This document shows, in pieces, positions 30,367 through 40,107 of a stretch of 64,000 nt of DNA. The notes beneath the pieces are model-generated. The model had not been told where the DNA came from. It ran no database searches and saw only the letters and a list, made by a program, of their open reading frames with translations. Each line of letters starts with the position of its first letter. Position 1 is the first letter of the stretch. The position numbers and the translations under genes were made by a program. Location of the stretch: positions 461,001 to 525,000 of the forward strand of contig CAJNDS010002122.1 in the NCBI GenBank assembly GCA_905221605.1, written 5' to 3'. This stretch comes from Symbiodinium natans (Eukaryota > Sar > Dinophyceae > Suessiales > Symbiodiniaceae).

Positions 30367-31517
30367 CTGCAGAGTTGAGGTTGCTTGGGTTTAGGGATTT
30401 AAGGATTTAGGGTTTTAGGGTTTAGGGTTTAGGGTTTGTGGTTTGGGGTTTAGGGTTTAGGGTTTAGGGTTTAGGGATTTCGGGTTTAGGGTTTCGGGTT
30501 TAGGGTTTAGGGTTTAGGATCTAGGCTTTGCCATTGTTCCGCACAACCCGGTGAGTGCCCAGGCTCAACGCTCTCCCAACCCACCCACCCAAATCTCAAC
30601 AGGGCTCAGGGTTTAGGGTATAGGGCTTAGGGTTCAGCATCCCACGATGAATCTCATGTTCTAGCCTTCACTAGTCAAGCAGCTTCTCAAGCGACGGGAA
30701 ATTACCCACCATCCCATCGCATTAAGAAAATAGTAAGTTCACTCAATCCGTAAAGCTTATAGGTAGGCTCCATACCCCAGGGCCCTGAACCATAAACCCT
30801 AAACCCTCTAAACCGTACTCCCTAAACCCCAAACCCTAAACCCCAAACAACCCTAAACCCTAAACCCTAAACCCTAAACCATACCCCAGGGCCCTGAACC
30901 CGAAGCCTCAAAGCACCCACCTCTAGCTCCATCCCCCCCCACACACTGCTCAAGGTTTCTGAGCTTAGGGTTCGAGATTCCGGGGTTTCGGGTTTAGGGT
31001 CTTGTTCAGGGATTAAGGCTTTTGGGTCTTCTTGAGTTCAGGGTTTTGCTCGGACACGCTGGGCTCTTTCAACATGGCGAAGAGGTTGGAATTCCTGGCT
31101 TCGCAACCCAAGCCCAGTTCCTTCCTTCGGGTTACCAACCTGTGTTACTTATTCTTCTAGCCATGAACATATGTAGTGGCAATTCAGGATCTAGGCAGGG
31201 TCTATAGCGTAGAGGAGCCCTAAACCCTAAACCCTAAACCCTAAACCCTAAACCCTAAACCCTAAACCCTAACCCCTAAACTGCCCTAAACCCTACACAC
31301 AGGCCCGACTCCCAGGTTTACAGAGAGCTTGGGATCATTGGGTCTCTCTCTCTCTCTCTCTCTCTTTCTGTATTTGGGCCTTACTTCCGATGAAAAAGTT
31401 AGGAGCCCCTAAATCCTAAAGCCTCCATTCTGCCACGGACTTCCCAGAACCCCCCCCCCCCCCCAAAAAAAAAGGAGACTTAACAAAAACCTACCCAAAA
31501 GACCCTAAAGTGCCTAC
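30367..31517 (-). repeat. Permease-gene intron
   Basis: TTTAGGG (30390-30520), mixed sequence with a short plus ORF (MAKRLEFLASQ.., 31073) of doubtful value, CCCTAAA (30785-30880, 31210-31270), a TC microsatellite (31342-31366), and a C15-A9 junction (31450-31473). Confidence 0.6.
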
Positions 31518-31628
31518 AAGGGAGATACGAGTACCTTCCACCCTGATATTGCTAAATGCTACGATGGCAAAAAAAACAAGCAATGCGATCACAATTGCGA
31601 TTACTACTGCAATAAGTAGTGCTATGCG
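31518..31628 (-). CDS. Permease gene, transmembrane helix exon
   Basis: 37 codons. RIALLIAVVIAIVIALLVFF is a long transmembrane segment, followed by AFSNIRVEGTRISL. Donor CTT|GTAGGC, phase 0. Probably the first helix of the sterol-sensing domain. Confidence 0.75.
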
Positions 31629-31668
31629 CTTACTATTATTGCTTAGCGCAAGACAAAACTACATTTAC

Positions 31669-31733
31669 CCGGACAGGGAGCAGGCAGTCGTTGATCAGGT
31701 AGTATGTGACCTCATGCGAATACAGCTGCCAAC
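31669..31733 (-). CDS. Permease gene exon before the first SSD helix
   Basis: Frame WQLYSHEVTYYLINDCLLPV.., acceptor caaagccaag|, donor CGG|GTAAAT, phase 0. Joins in frame to the helix exon across a 40-bp intron. Confidence 0.7.
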
Positions 31734-31885
31734 CTTGGCTTTGAGCTCACTAACCCTGCACCCTATCTTCCTCTGTTGTCAAAAATTTTGGATTTAGCCT
31801 TTGCTGGCGTCGAATCATGGGGGTCTGGTCTAAGCCGTCTAGACCTCAGGCTGGGTTTAAGGTTTAGAGATTGGGAGGCAGAGAC

Positions 31886-31974
31886 CCTCACATGAAGCAG
31901 GGCTCATATCACTTTCATTGGTGAGTGTATAGATGGTTCCATCCGAAATATTGGCCAGTGCGACGGGGCGTCCT
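31886..31974 (-). CDS. Permease gene, luminal-loop exon with N-glycosylation sites
   Basis: Frame GRPVALANISDGTIYTLTNE.., containing N-I-S and N-E-S sequons and two cysteines. Acceptor ctctacacaag|, donor GAGG|GTCTCT. Confidence 0.6.
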
Positions 31975-32242
31975 CTTGTGTAGAGTAGAAATTCAAACCC
32001 TAACTCATATGCCTACTTGTTGTTTGTTTGGTGGTGGGAGGGGGGGGGGGGTGTGAAACATCCACTCGTCTGTGGGGCACAGGGTCGGACGTAAGCCGTG
32101 GGGCTAAGGGTCGGGCGTAAGCCTTAAACCCCCAAAGCCTACACCCCGAACACCAAAGCCTAAACCCCAAACCCAAAGCCCCAAGCCCTAAACCCTCAAC
32201 CCCAAACCCTAAACCCTAAAGCCCAAACCCTCAGCCCCAAGC

Positions 32243-32374
32243 CCTCCAGCCGAAGCGCAGTTCCCTCGGAGAGTTGCTGCACGCTACGGTTTTTCATTGG
32301 CCTGTGCCTCAAGTCGTACTGCTCCAAGTAGCATGGATCGAGACTGATGGAACCAAAAAAGTCGAAACCTAGGA
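32243..32374 (-). CDS. Permease gene, putative luminal-loop exon
   Basis: 44 codons, LGFDFFGSISLDPCYLEQYD..., acceptor ccccctacacag|. GC donor CTGGAGG|GCTTGG proposed, in phase 0 length. Confidence 0.6.
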
Positions 32375-32488
32375 CTGTGTAGGGGGGGTTAGGGTTTAGG
32401 GTTAACGGTATAGGGTTTAGAGTTGAGGGTTTTGGGTTTAGGGCGTAGGGTTTACGGCAGGCCCTGAGCCACCCTAAACCCCAAGTAC

Positions 32489-32571
32489 GTAATTGCACCC
32501 AGGAGAGCCTTCCACCCACGTGAAGGTCACGTGCTGGTAGTCCAGTCTGTCCGGTCCCGTCAGGTCGGTTC
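32489..32571 (-). CDS. Permease gene, putative luminal-loop exon
   Basis: Frame TDLTGPDRLDYQHVTFTWVE.., acceptor ctccgcctcag|, donor AATTAC|GTACTT. Soluble, aromatic-rich. Confidence 0.55.
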
Positions 32572-33087
32572 CTGAGGCGGAGACTCAGCGGCCAGTAAGC
32601 CCCATGAGAACTTCCCGACGAGGGGTTCCTACACTAGGGCCTTATATTTTGAGGACCAAGGGGGGCCCATATTTCTTGAAACACCCCAATAGACCCTCAA
32701 AGACCTTGGACACAGAATTGACTTTGGGGTTAAGGGTTGCGGGTTCAGGGTGCTTTCTAAAGGGGCTCGGCGAAGATTTACACAAAGGGGGCGAAGACGG
32801 CAGCACTGGATGCTTAAACTGCTCCGCGCTTTCAAGTCCCCCGAAATGGGGGCTGGCGATATATGGCGTAGCTTTTGGTGTCCTTATGAAACAAGAGATC
32901 CCAGTATTTGGGGGTCTATACTTGGCTGACTTCTGAACCCCTCCCTATTGTAATTTCTACAAAAAGCCCGAAAGGTTAAAGTCCTAAGAGCCAACCGGAA
33001 GAAAGCCAAGTATAACCCTAAACCCTAAACCCTAAACCCTAAACCCGAAGCCCTAAGCCCTAAGCCCTAAACCCTAAACCCCTAACC

Positions 33088-33178
33088 CTAAAGTCCGAAA
33101 TCAGCGCTGGGGCGGTGGAGCAGATCTTCCCACAAGCTCAGGAGGTACTGCGCATGCAGCTCCTTCTGCTCCGCCTGC
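33088..33178 (-). CDS. Permease gene, putative upstream exon
   Basis: Frame QAEQKELHAQYLLSLWEDLL.., acceptor cgatgccag|. The frame reaches a TAG in the repeat, so a donor before it is assumed. Assignment to this gene rests on order only. Confidence 0.4.
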
Positions 33179-34300
33179 CTGGCATCGGAGGGTTTAGGGT
33201 TTAGGGTTTAGGGTTGAGGGTTGAGGGTTGAGGGTTGAGGGTTTAGGGTTGAGGGTTTAGGGTTTAGGGTTTAGGGTTTAGGGTTTAGGGTTTAGGGTTT
33301 AGGGTTTAGGGTTTAGGGTTTAGGGTTTAGGGTTTAGGGTTCAGCATCTCAAGTCCAAGCATTCACTAGTCAAGAAATTACTCCAGGAAAATACCTCACT
33401 TATGGAACGACCTTGCCCAGTAAAAAAATGACCTTGCCCAGTAAAAAAATGACCTTGCCAGTAAAAAAAATGACCTTGCCCAGTAAAAGATGACCTTGCC
33501 CAGAAAAATGACCTTGCCCAGTAAAAAAATGACCTTGCCCAGTAAAAAAATGACCTTGCCCAGGAAAAAAATGACCTTGCCCAGTAAAAAGATAACCTTG
33601 CCCAGTAAAAAGATGACCTTGCCCAGTAACATTTGTACTGGGCAAGGTCATTTTTTACTGGGCAAGGTCTTTTTTTTGGACGAAACGACCTTGCCCAGAA
33701 AAAAATGACCTTGCCCAGTAAAAAAATGACCTTGCCCAGTAACTCCTTAACATTTAAAATATATATGAAAGAGAGGTTTAGGGTTTAGGGTTTAGAGTTT
33801 AGAGTTTAGGGTTTAGGGTTTAGGGTTTAGGGTTTAGGGTTTAGGGTTTAGGGTTTAGGGTTTAGGGTTTAGGGTTTAAGGTTTAGGGTTTAGAGCTTAG
33901 GGCTTAGGGCTTTGGGTTTAGGGTTTATGGTTTAGGGTTTAGGGTTTAGGGCCCTCCCAAGGGTACCACCTTAGGGGTCCAAGGTAGAGTCCCTTGAGGT
34001 GGGAGAGTTCCGGATTTCGGGCTTAGGTGCCCAATCCGCTTCTAGACCCTAAACCCTAAACCCTAAACCCTAAACCGTAAACCCTAAACCCTAAACCCCT
34101 AACCCCTAACCCCTAACCCCTAGACCCCAAACCCTAAACCCTAAACCCTAAAACATAAAGCGTAGGGATGCCGCGTACCAGATTCCGGCCCATGGGGGGG
34201 CCCAAGCTTCCTCAACCCCAAACACCTCAACCGCGGTACTTCAAAGCCTTGAGCCTGAAACCCCCTAAAAAGCCTCAACCCTAAACCCTAAACCCTCAAG
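33179..34300. repeat. TTTAGGG blocks and a 20-mer tandem array
   Basis: TTTAGGG/TTGAGGG (33186-33340), the ACCTTGCCCAGT array (33407-33742), TTTAGGG (33776-33950), CCCTAAA (34045-34150). Confidence 0.8.
33407..33742. repeat. Tandem ATGACCTTGCCCAGTAAAAA array with an inverted pair
   Basis: Sixteen copies of ACCTTGCCCAG about 20 bp apart, linked by A-runs. Two copies (33640-33670) are inverted, so the array can fold into a hairpin centred near 33635. Confidence 0.9.
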
Positions 34301-35475
34301 ACAAAATGAATAGAAATTGTATGTGATTTCATTGCGAATGTCCCAAGTTATTTATCCAAACTGCGACAAGCCGAGTTTAAGTAAATTTATTCAAGTGCTT
34401 TCGGGAAGTCAAATATTCAATTCACTTAACCCTCCCCCTCCTCCTTTGCCCCATGAGTTTTGGGCACCAAAAAAACTTCAAAACAAACATCAGGAAACCC
34501 GCCGGGCCCTCAAAAAACACGAGTTTTGGGCACCAACAACAAATGTCAGGAAACTTGCTGGGCTCTCAAACAACATGTACATGAGTTTTCGGCACCAAAA
34601 AACAAATGTCAGGAAATTCGCTGGGCTCTCAAAACAACATGAGTTTGGGAATAATCAACAATTGTCAGGAAGCTCGCTGGGCTCTCAAAAAACCATGTGT
34701 TTTGGGCACCAAAAACAAATGTCAGGAAACTCGCCGGGCTCTCAACAAAGTATGTATGTAGTATCATTCTGAATTTTCAAGATACTTGTCTAAACAGCTG
34801 ACAAACAGAGTTTAAGTAAATTAATCAAAAGTGCCTGGAAGGCCAAATGCGAGGCAAGGCCCTGCTCCCGGAAAATGACACAGACGTGTGTGGCGCGAGC
34901 TATTTGGTCAACAACACGAGACGTGTCTGGCGCGAGCTATTTGGTCAACAGCACCCAGGCCCCCCCCAGGCCCAGGCCTCCCCCCCCCCCCCAGCCCTAA
35001 ACCACAAAAGAGTGGATATAAAAAAAGCGTGTCAGTCAAAACGTTCGGTCCATCACGCTTTTTGGGGGTTTACGCGTGTGCTGACCAAACCCCATTGGGC
35101 TCACATCATAGGGCACTAGTAAAGCTGACTGAGCTGTAGATGGGTTGTCCATTCCCTGATATTCGCTTCGGGAGCACAGAACTGCGAGTCCCAACCAGGG
35201 GAACAAAAGAACGACCGAGTCCATCGACCAAGCATCGTGGATGCTAACTTTCATAAATCGGGATTTTGGGTTGCAATTAAGCAACGGCCTCGGTACTTAA
35301 GGAAAAACTCTGGTGATTTAGATATTTTAGTTCATTTTGTATATTGATGCAAAATGAAGCCTTGGAAAAAAAAGGCCTGAGAAAACAAACTCCAAACCCT
35401 AGGCCCACGGCTCCAAAGGACCCAATAAGCTCGCTTGTCTGAGCTCGTCTGACGCTACAACTTGCACGCACACAC

Positions 35476-35515
<40 letters not shown>

Positions 35516-36292
35516 GGCGCTCATTTCTTCTCACCTGGCGTCGTCTTCTGGCGTGAGCGCGAGGTGACAAAGCAGACCCTCGTCCCTACCCCGGAAACTC
35601 CAAAGAAGAAAGAAGACTTGAAAGTGTGGCAGGCGGAGATGGTTTTAGGGCATAACTTAAGAATCAACTTAAGAGCCTTAAAATGCACAGTCCTGAAATC
35701 CGAAACTGCCTGAAGCCCTGAGCAGAGATAGTGGGATGCTTACTGCTCACCCTACTCGGTAATTAAGGCTTAATCGCTGAACCCCCTCCCTAATTAAGGC
35801 TTAATTGCTGAACCCCCCCCCCCACCCCCCCACATCGGTCAGCCGAGCTGAATTGCAGAGGGGGGGTCTGCAATTAAGGTTTTTGCAGCAGTTTGTCGTG
35901 CCAAAACTGCCCGAAACACAGTGATTTTCATGGTTTTGGCAGGGATTTGGACCCAAAAAGCGCTGCAAAAACCTTAATTGCAGACCCCGTCAGCAATTAA
36001 GCCTCGATTACCGAGGGGGGGTCAGCAATTCAGCTTGAATTTCCGAAGGGAAATCAACAATTAAGCCTTCAGTCATGAGGGCCGAGTGTGTCAAAAACAA
36101 CCTTGATGGAGAAGCTGGCTAAGGCACATCTAACAGATCATCAGATTACACAGACACCACAGCGCCGAGTAAATCATCGGTAAGCACTTGCATGTAGCAG
36201 AGGAAGCCTATTGAAATTGGGTTAAGATTTAGGGAAGACACCGTCACGCAACTCACATAGTGTCACGTGCCATCTTTGTCGATTTAGGGTTT
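34301..36292. repeat. Complex repeats, no gene recognised
   Basis: 34450-34750: five copies of a unit of about 55 bp (GGGCACCAAAAACAAATGTC..GGGCTCTCAA), flanked by diverged direct repeats of about 100 bp (34317-34420, 34748-34850). 34881-34950: two copies of a unit of about 36 bp (GTGTGGCGCGAGCTATTTGG). CA microsatellite 35468-35513. Then the hairpin region 35753-36070. Confidence 0.6.
35753..36070. mobile_element. Inverted-repeat element with tandem outer arms
   Basis: Perfect 27-bp inner arms 35863-35889 and 35962-35988 (GGGGTCTGCAATTAAGG..). Outside these, CTCGGTAATTAAGGCTTAAT-like units occur twice on the left (35755, 35790) and, inverted, three times on the right (35991, 36022, 36053). 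No ORF. Confidence 0.8.
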
Positions 36293-36369
36293 TCACTGCA
36301 CGCCGCGCCTGCTATCTTGCTCACGATGTCTCAGATGTCTCATGTTTTTCATTTGCTGCTGTGCAGCAG
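36293..36369 (-). CDS. Duplicated-segment gene, terminal exon
   Basis: AAQQQMKNMRHLRHREQDSR.., stop TGA, acceptor cattcgttttacgcag|. Charged C-terminus. Confidence 0.6.
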
Positions 36370-36544
36370 CTGCGTAAAACGAATGACAGAAACGCACAAA
36401 CCCAGAGGCAACACACCAAATCTGCAACACTGTCGAAAAAATCGGTTTTTGCATTGCGGCAACCCCACCCAACGCTTAATCGCAGACCCCCTCCTTAAAC
36501 GCAGCGATTATGAAAGTTAGCAATCGTGGAACAATTTATTCAAC

Positions 36545-36672
36545 CCCCCCAAGAGCACAGTCCCCACGACGCCCAAGGGGGGCAGTGAATCAAGCTCTTT
36601 TTTATGGGGCCACTGCGCACGCATACTGGCCCTGCTCACATCAGCTGCCGGCACTACAAAGCACTGCACGTC
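36545..36672 (-). CDS. Duplicated-segment gene, exon 7
   Basis: DVQCFVVPAADVSRASMRAQ.., acceptor tttaattgtgcag|, donor GGGGG|GTTGAA. The intron before it holds a GTGAGT-rich simple repeat (36745-36840). Confidence 0.6.
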
Positions 36673-36900
36673 CTGCACAATTAAAGGACCGGATAACCCC
36701 ACATGCAAAGTTATCTATTCAGAAAGAGTAGAGAAGTGATAGAGGATAAGAGGGTGAGAGAGTGAGCGAGTGAGTGCTTGCGTGTGAGTGAGTGCGTGAG
36801 TGTGAGTGCGTGCGGAAATGTGAGTGCTTGATTGCGGGAGTGTGAATCAGCACTAAAAGCTTGCAAGGATTCCTGTTCCATCACACAACTAATTATGAAC

Positions 36901-36989
36901 CATTCCCAGAGCGCTAAGCAGCCAACGATGTTCCGGGCGGCCGCCCCCGTCCAGACGTCAAGACAGCGCCAAGTTCCTGGAATGCTCAG
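36901..36989 (-). CDS. Duplicated-segment gene, exon 6
   Basis: LSIPGTWRCLDVWTGAAARN.., acceptor gcttggtaattcag|, 64-bp intron before it in phase. Donor GAATG|GTTCAT. Confidence 0.6.
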
Positions 36990-37053
36990 CTGAATTACCA
37001 AGCACATCTAGGTAAATGACAAAACACGAATAAATCAACCCTACAGCAGATAC

Positions 37054-37188
37054 CAAACACGACCCCGGACCCAAGCAGTCCTCTCCCGTGCGGTGCTGCC
37101 ACTTCGCAGCGGACTTCGCAGGCTTGTCAAACGGCCGCAAAAGGCTCTGATAGACTAAGGCGGCCAGCTCGTCCATCAACACTGTATC
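37054..37188 (-). CDS. Duplicated-segment gene, exon 5
   Basis: 45 codons, DTVLMDELAALVYQSLLRPF.., acceptor tgcatcaggcag|, donor TTTG|GTATCT, phase 0. Confidence 0.7.
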
Positions 37189-37236
37189 CTGCCTGATGCA
37201 TTGGGCTTGGCTTTATATACTGCAGTAAGGCTGAAC

Positions 37237-37347
37237 ATACTGAATGCACGTCGCATATATTTTTCCATAGTCATGACTGCCGAACCTCGTCTGTCGGGCT
37301 CGCTCGGGACCGCCCTTGCGAATGAACTCCCGGACACAGTCGGCCGC
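37237..37347 (-). CDS. Duplicated-segment gene, exon 4
   Basis: 37 codons, AADCVREFIRKGGPERARQT.., acceptor ctatgccatgccag|, donor CAGTAT|GTTCAG, phase 0. Confidence 0.65.
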
Positions 37348-37623
37348 CTGGCATGGCATAGTCAGAAGCGAGCGAACTGAACCACGAGACATCACACACA
37401 CACACACACCCTGCGCGACGTCACGCCAATCAGACTCGTACGTCTAGAACTGACAGAACAATTCCTATATACCGAGACGGCCTCCTCGCCCAAAACCACT
37501 GGCTTCTGCGGGACCCACACGCAACCAAGCTCAGGCGGACCAACCAGATCCAGCCAGGCTTCCTTGTTTACGTGACACAACAATGCGCAAGATGATCTTC
37601 CCCTCATTACACGTCTTTTTACG

Positions 37624-37878
37624 TCAACCATGACTTGCTGAAGCTAAATTTCGTTGCGTCCCAGAAGCGATTTCTTGCAGCGTCTTGTATGTGCTGCTCG
37701 GCCAAGGCAGCACCGTCATGTCCCGCTTAAAGACGAGGGCCGAGGGGACATCGGCATGTGTGACGCCATACTGCTTCCGCAGCTCGCGCTTACGCGCCAA
37801 GAAGTCAGCAGCCAAGGTGATGCAAATTCTGCTATTGGTGGCATTCACATTCCTTCGGGTTGTTCCACGGCGCTTCCT
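37624..37878 (-). CDS. Duplicated-segment gene, exon 3
   Basis: 84 codons then TGA: RKRRGTTRRNVNATNSRICI.., followed by KRELRKQYGVTHADVPSALV... Acceptor aaccatccgcag|. Since further exons follow, splicing before the stop (e.g. AGCAA|GTCATG) is likely. Confidence 0.6.
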   Translation of the reverse strand, partial: RKRRGTTRRNVNATNSRICITLAADFLARKRELRKQYGVTHADVPSALVFKRDMTVLPWPSSTYKTLQEIASGTQRNLASASHG

Positions 37879-37969
37879 CTGCGGATGGTTAAAATGTAAT
37901 CTTACCACACAACAAATGACAACCAACCGATTGCACACGCCAAGCAAACATGGAACAGTTCTTATGACC

Positions 37970-38142
37970 TGTCTGCAAAACCAGACGACTTCGTTCTTGG
38001 ACGCGCCTTCGGCCTTGGCGCAATGGCCTGGTAAGGGTAAGGCAGGTAAGGTGCTCCTTGGCGAAAGAAGCTCTGCAGCCAATGTGATGCAAATTCTGCT
38101 ATTGGTGGCATTCACGTCGGCCTCGTTGCAGCCCTTGGGCTC
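37970..38142 (-). CDS. Duplicated-segment gene, exon 2
   Basis: EPKGCNEADVNATNSRICIT.., acceptor cgcccttcgattgcag|. The left limit is not fixed; the frame is open to about 37889. Contains the first copy of the repeated segment. Confidence 0.55.
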
Positions 38143-38231
38143 CTGCAATCGAAGGGCGAAAAACAGGAATGTCATGCTGGCATGAACCATGAACCAGTGA
38201 TTCGTGCAGGAAAGGATGTCAACAGCCTGAC

Positions 38232-38281
38232 CCGGACCGTCTTGGCCGGCGGATCTCCCGGGACGCTTCAATCCTCTCCAT
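38232..38281 (-). CDS. Duplicated-segment gene, start exon
   Basis: MERIEASREIRRPRRS.., donor TCCGG|GTCAGG. Basic N-terminus. The start is chosen for the ATG in CCACCATGG context. Confidence 0.5.
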
Positions 38282-39554
38282 GGTGGGCTTAGGTTGCGGT
38301 TCAGTACAGTCGATTCAGTACTTGGTGTGGGCCTTAAAAACATGTTCCTTTCTTAAGCATTGCAGTTACCCTACTGCGTGCATCCCACGGCAGCGTGGAA
38401 AAAGCAAAAAGAGGCAAGGGCCGCAAACGCCTAGAAATAGCCTTCCCCGGCACGCCCCAAAACAAGATCCCGGGAGGCCCAAAAAAAGCGTGCCGGAGGC
38501 CCCGAACCCTGGGAAGCCCCAAACCCCAAAAACAGGGAACCCCAAACCCCGGAGGCCCCAACACATGACCCGAAAACCCCAAAACAACGCCCCGGAAGGC
38601 CCCAGCTCCAAAACAGGGCTCCGGGAGGCCCCAGAAGGCCCCAACAAGCTCCAGGAGGCCCAAAAGGTTCCAAGAAGCCACAAAAGGCCCCAAGGCCCCG
38701 AATCAGGCTCGCCTCGACCCACCCAGCCCCCGCCCTTCCCAAAAATAAAAATGTGGTTCCAAAAAAAAGCGTTTCGCTCAAAACGTTTCGCTCAATACAA
38801 TTTCTATAAACCCTAAACCCTAAACCCTAAACCCCATCAATCCACTAAGGCCTAACCCCCATGAGCCCTTGATCGACTTCAGCCCCCTGATCGCCCAGCC
38901 TTCAAACCTCAGCCCTAAACCCTAAACCCTAAACCCCAAACCCGAAACCCTAAACCCTGATAACCCTTAAAACCCTTATCACCCTTATGACACACATCAC
39001 CCATCTTACTCTATAACCCTTATAACCCTTACAAACCTTATAACCCTTTATGACCCTTATGACCCTGATCACCCTTACAGCCCTTATGACCCGACACCCT
39101 AAACACTTGCAAACCTTACTTATAATACCCCTAAAGGGCCCTATAGGGGTTATCCCAATTATAAGTAGGGTTATAAGCCCAGTTATAATTGGTTAGTAAG
39201 TACCATGAACCTTCAAGTATAACTCTTAGCCTGCAGAGCGCTTACAACCCTTAACACCCTTGGGGCCCTAAACTCTGCGAACCTGAAACCCCTTTAACAC
39301 CCTTTTGAAACACCCTTTTTCATCCTTCTAAGCCTAAACCCTAAACCCTTAACCCTTTCAGGGTTTAGGGTTCAGGGTTTAGGGTTCAGGGTTTTGGGTT
39401 TAGGGTTTAGGTTCAGGGTTCAGGGTTCAGGGTTCAGGGTTCAGGGTTTAGGGTTTAGGGTTTAGGGTTTAGGGTTTAGGGTTTAGGGTTTAGGGTTTAG
39501 GGTTTAGGGTTTAGGGTTTAGGGTTTAGGGTTTAGGGTAAGCCCAAGACCGAAC
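38282..39554. repeat. GGCCCCAAA-type low complexity, then telomere repeats and a MITE
   Basis: 38440-38715 is degenerate GGAGGCCCCAAAAC. CCCTAAA (38808-38960), CCCTTATAA-like units (38960-39075), a truncated MITE family 1 copy (39105-39219), TTTAGGG (39360-39537). Confidence 0.7.
39105..39219. mobile_element. MITE family 1, copy 4, left end deleted
   Basis: Reverse-orientation relative of copy 3: CCCCTAAAGGGCCCTATAGG centre and intact TAGTAAGTACCATGAACCTT right end. About 45 bp at the left are missing. Confidence 0.8.
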
Positions 39555-39623
39555 CCTTTCGGCGCGATCCTGTCGTTGATGCTCTCGTACCCTTCAAGGG
39601 GCATGCCACCGTAGAACGTGGCC
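39555..39623 (-). CDS. Internal exon, unknown protein
   Basis: 22 codons, ATFYGGMPLEGYESINDRIA.., acceptor caatacaccag|, donor AAAGG|gttcgg. Convincing composition; the gene is not identified. Confidence 0.6.
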
Positions 39624-40029
39624 CTGGTGTATTGGCCTCAGGCGGTGAGGGTTTCGGGGTTTAGGGGTTTAGGGTTTAGGGTTGAATGTTTGGGGTTTAG
39701 GGTTTAGGGTATTGGGTCTAGGGTTTAGAGAAACACCCAAAGCCAATGTCGGAGGCTCCAGGCATTTGGGGGTTGTGTTGTAACCCTAAACCCTAAACCC
39801 TAAACCCTAAACCCTAAACCCTAAACCCTAAACCCTAAACCCTAAGCCCTAAGCCCTAAACCCTAGCGTCTGCGATCTCTGAGCCCTAAACTCCGAAATC
39901 CGGATCCCCCGCAGCACCGATTGCGAGAGCTACGTAGGCAACCCCAAACGCTAAACCCTCCGCGGCCCGATGTGCTAAACCCTAAACCCTAAACCCTAAA
40001 CCCTAAACCCTAAACCCTAAACTGGCCAC
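39624..40029 (-). repeat. Intron-like interval
   Basis: TTTAGGG variants (39650-39730), non-repetitive stretch, CCCTAAA (39782-39865 and 39975-40025). Confidence 0.75.
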
Positions 40030-40107
40030 CCTAGCCCCTTCTCTCTGCCCTACACAATGAACCCACAAGCGTTGGGTCCCCTTGAGACCGATAACACACC
40101 CGGAACC
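40030..40107 (-). CDS. Internal exon, unknown protein
   Basis: 26 codons, GSGCVIGLKGTQRLWVHCVG.., acceptor gagggattcag|, donor GCTAGG|gtggcc. Confidence 0.5.

Larger units (their letters stand above)
18898..33178 (-). other. Sterol-sensing-domain/RND permease-like gene (Patched/Dispatched/NPC1 type)
   Basis: At least 16 proposed exons over about 14 kb, minus strand. Conserved landmarks appear in the family's order: transmembrane helix IAVVIAIVIALL; helix NLFIGFFGAIGVVLAF; GISADD (family GIGADD) at the end of a helix; RERMAWAYREAAAAM; TSVTT; SIVSVVRAFGFFMG; VLTIFPAAI. The frame is continuous over the joins from 31669 to 21173, and spacing from TSVTT to FFMG and on to FPAA matches Patched-type proteins. 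Such proteins are membrane-embedded and move or sense sterols or lipidated ligands; the substrate here is unknown. Upstream exons carry NIS and NES glycosylation-type sites, fitting the large extracellular/luminal loop. Introns hold telomere repeats. Four or five donors are GC. The 5' end is not identified. Confidence 0.85.
36293..38281 (-). other. Compact multi-exon gene with a duplicated segment, unknown protein
   Basis: Minus-strand gene from an ATG at 38281 (context ccaccATGG) to TGA at 36293. At least eight proposed exons; introns with both ends clear are 48 and 64 bp, pyrimidine-rich and free of telomere repeats. Exons 4-5 and 5-6 join in phase (CIQY|DTVLM, SCL|LSIPG). A stretch VNATNSRICITLAA occurs in two exons, at 38% larger spacing than any intron, so a segment was duplicated within the gene. 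No family recognised; the protein looks soluble. Confidence 0.6.

Noticed and set aside
31510-31797. Plus-strand ORF MPTREIRVPSTLIL..
   Set aside because: Antisense to two permease exons whose minus frames join in phase and encode the expected helix.
38431-38816. Proline/glycine-rich proteins on both strands
   Set aside because: Low-complexity GGCCCCAAA-type repeat open in several frames; no conserved segment.
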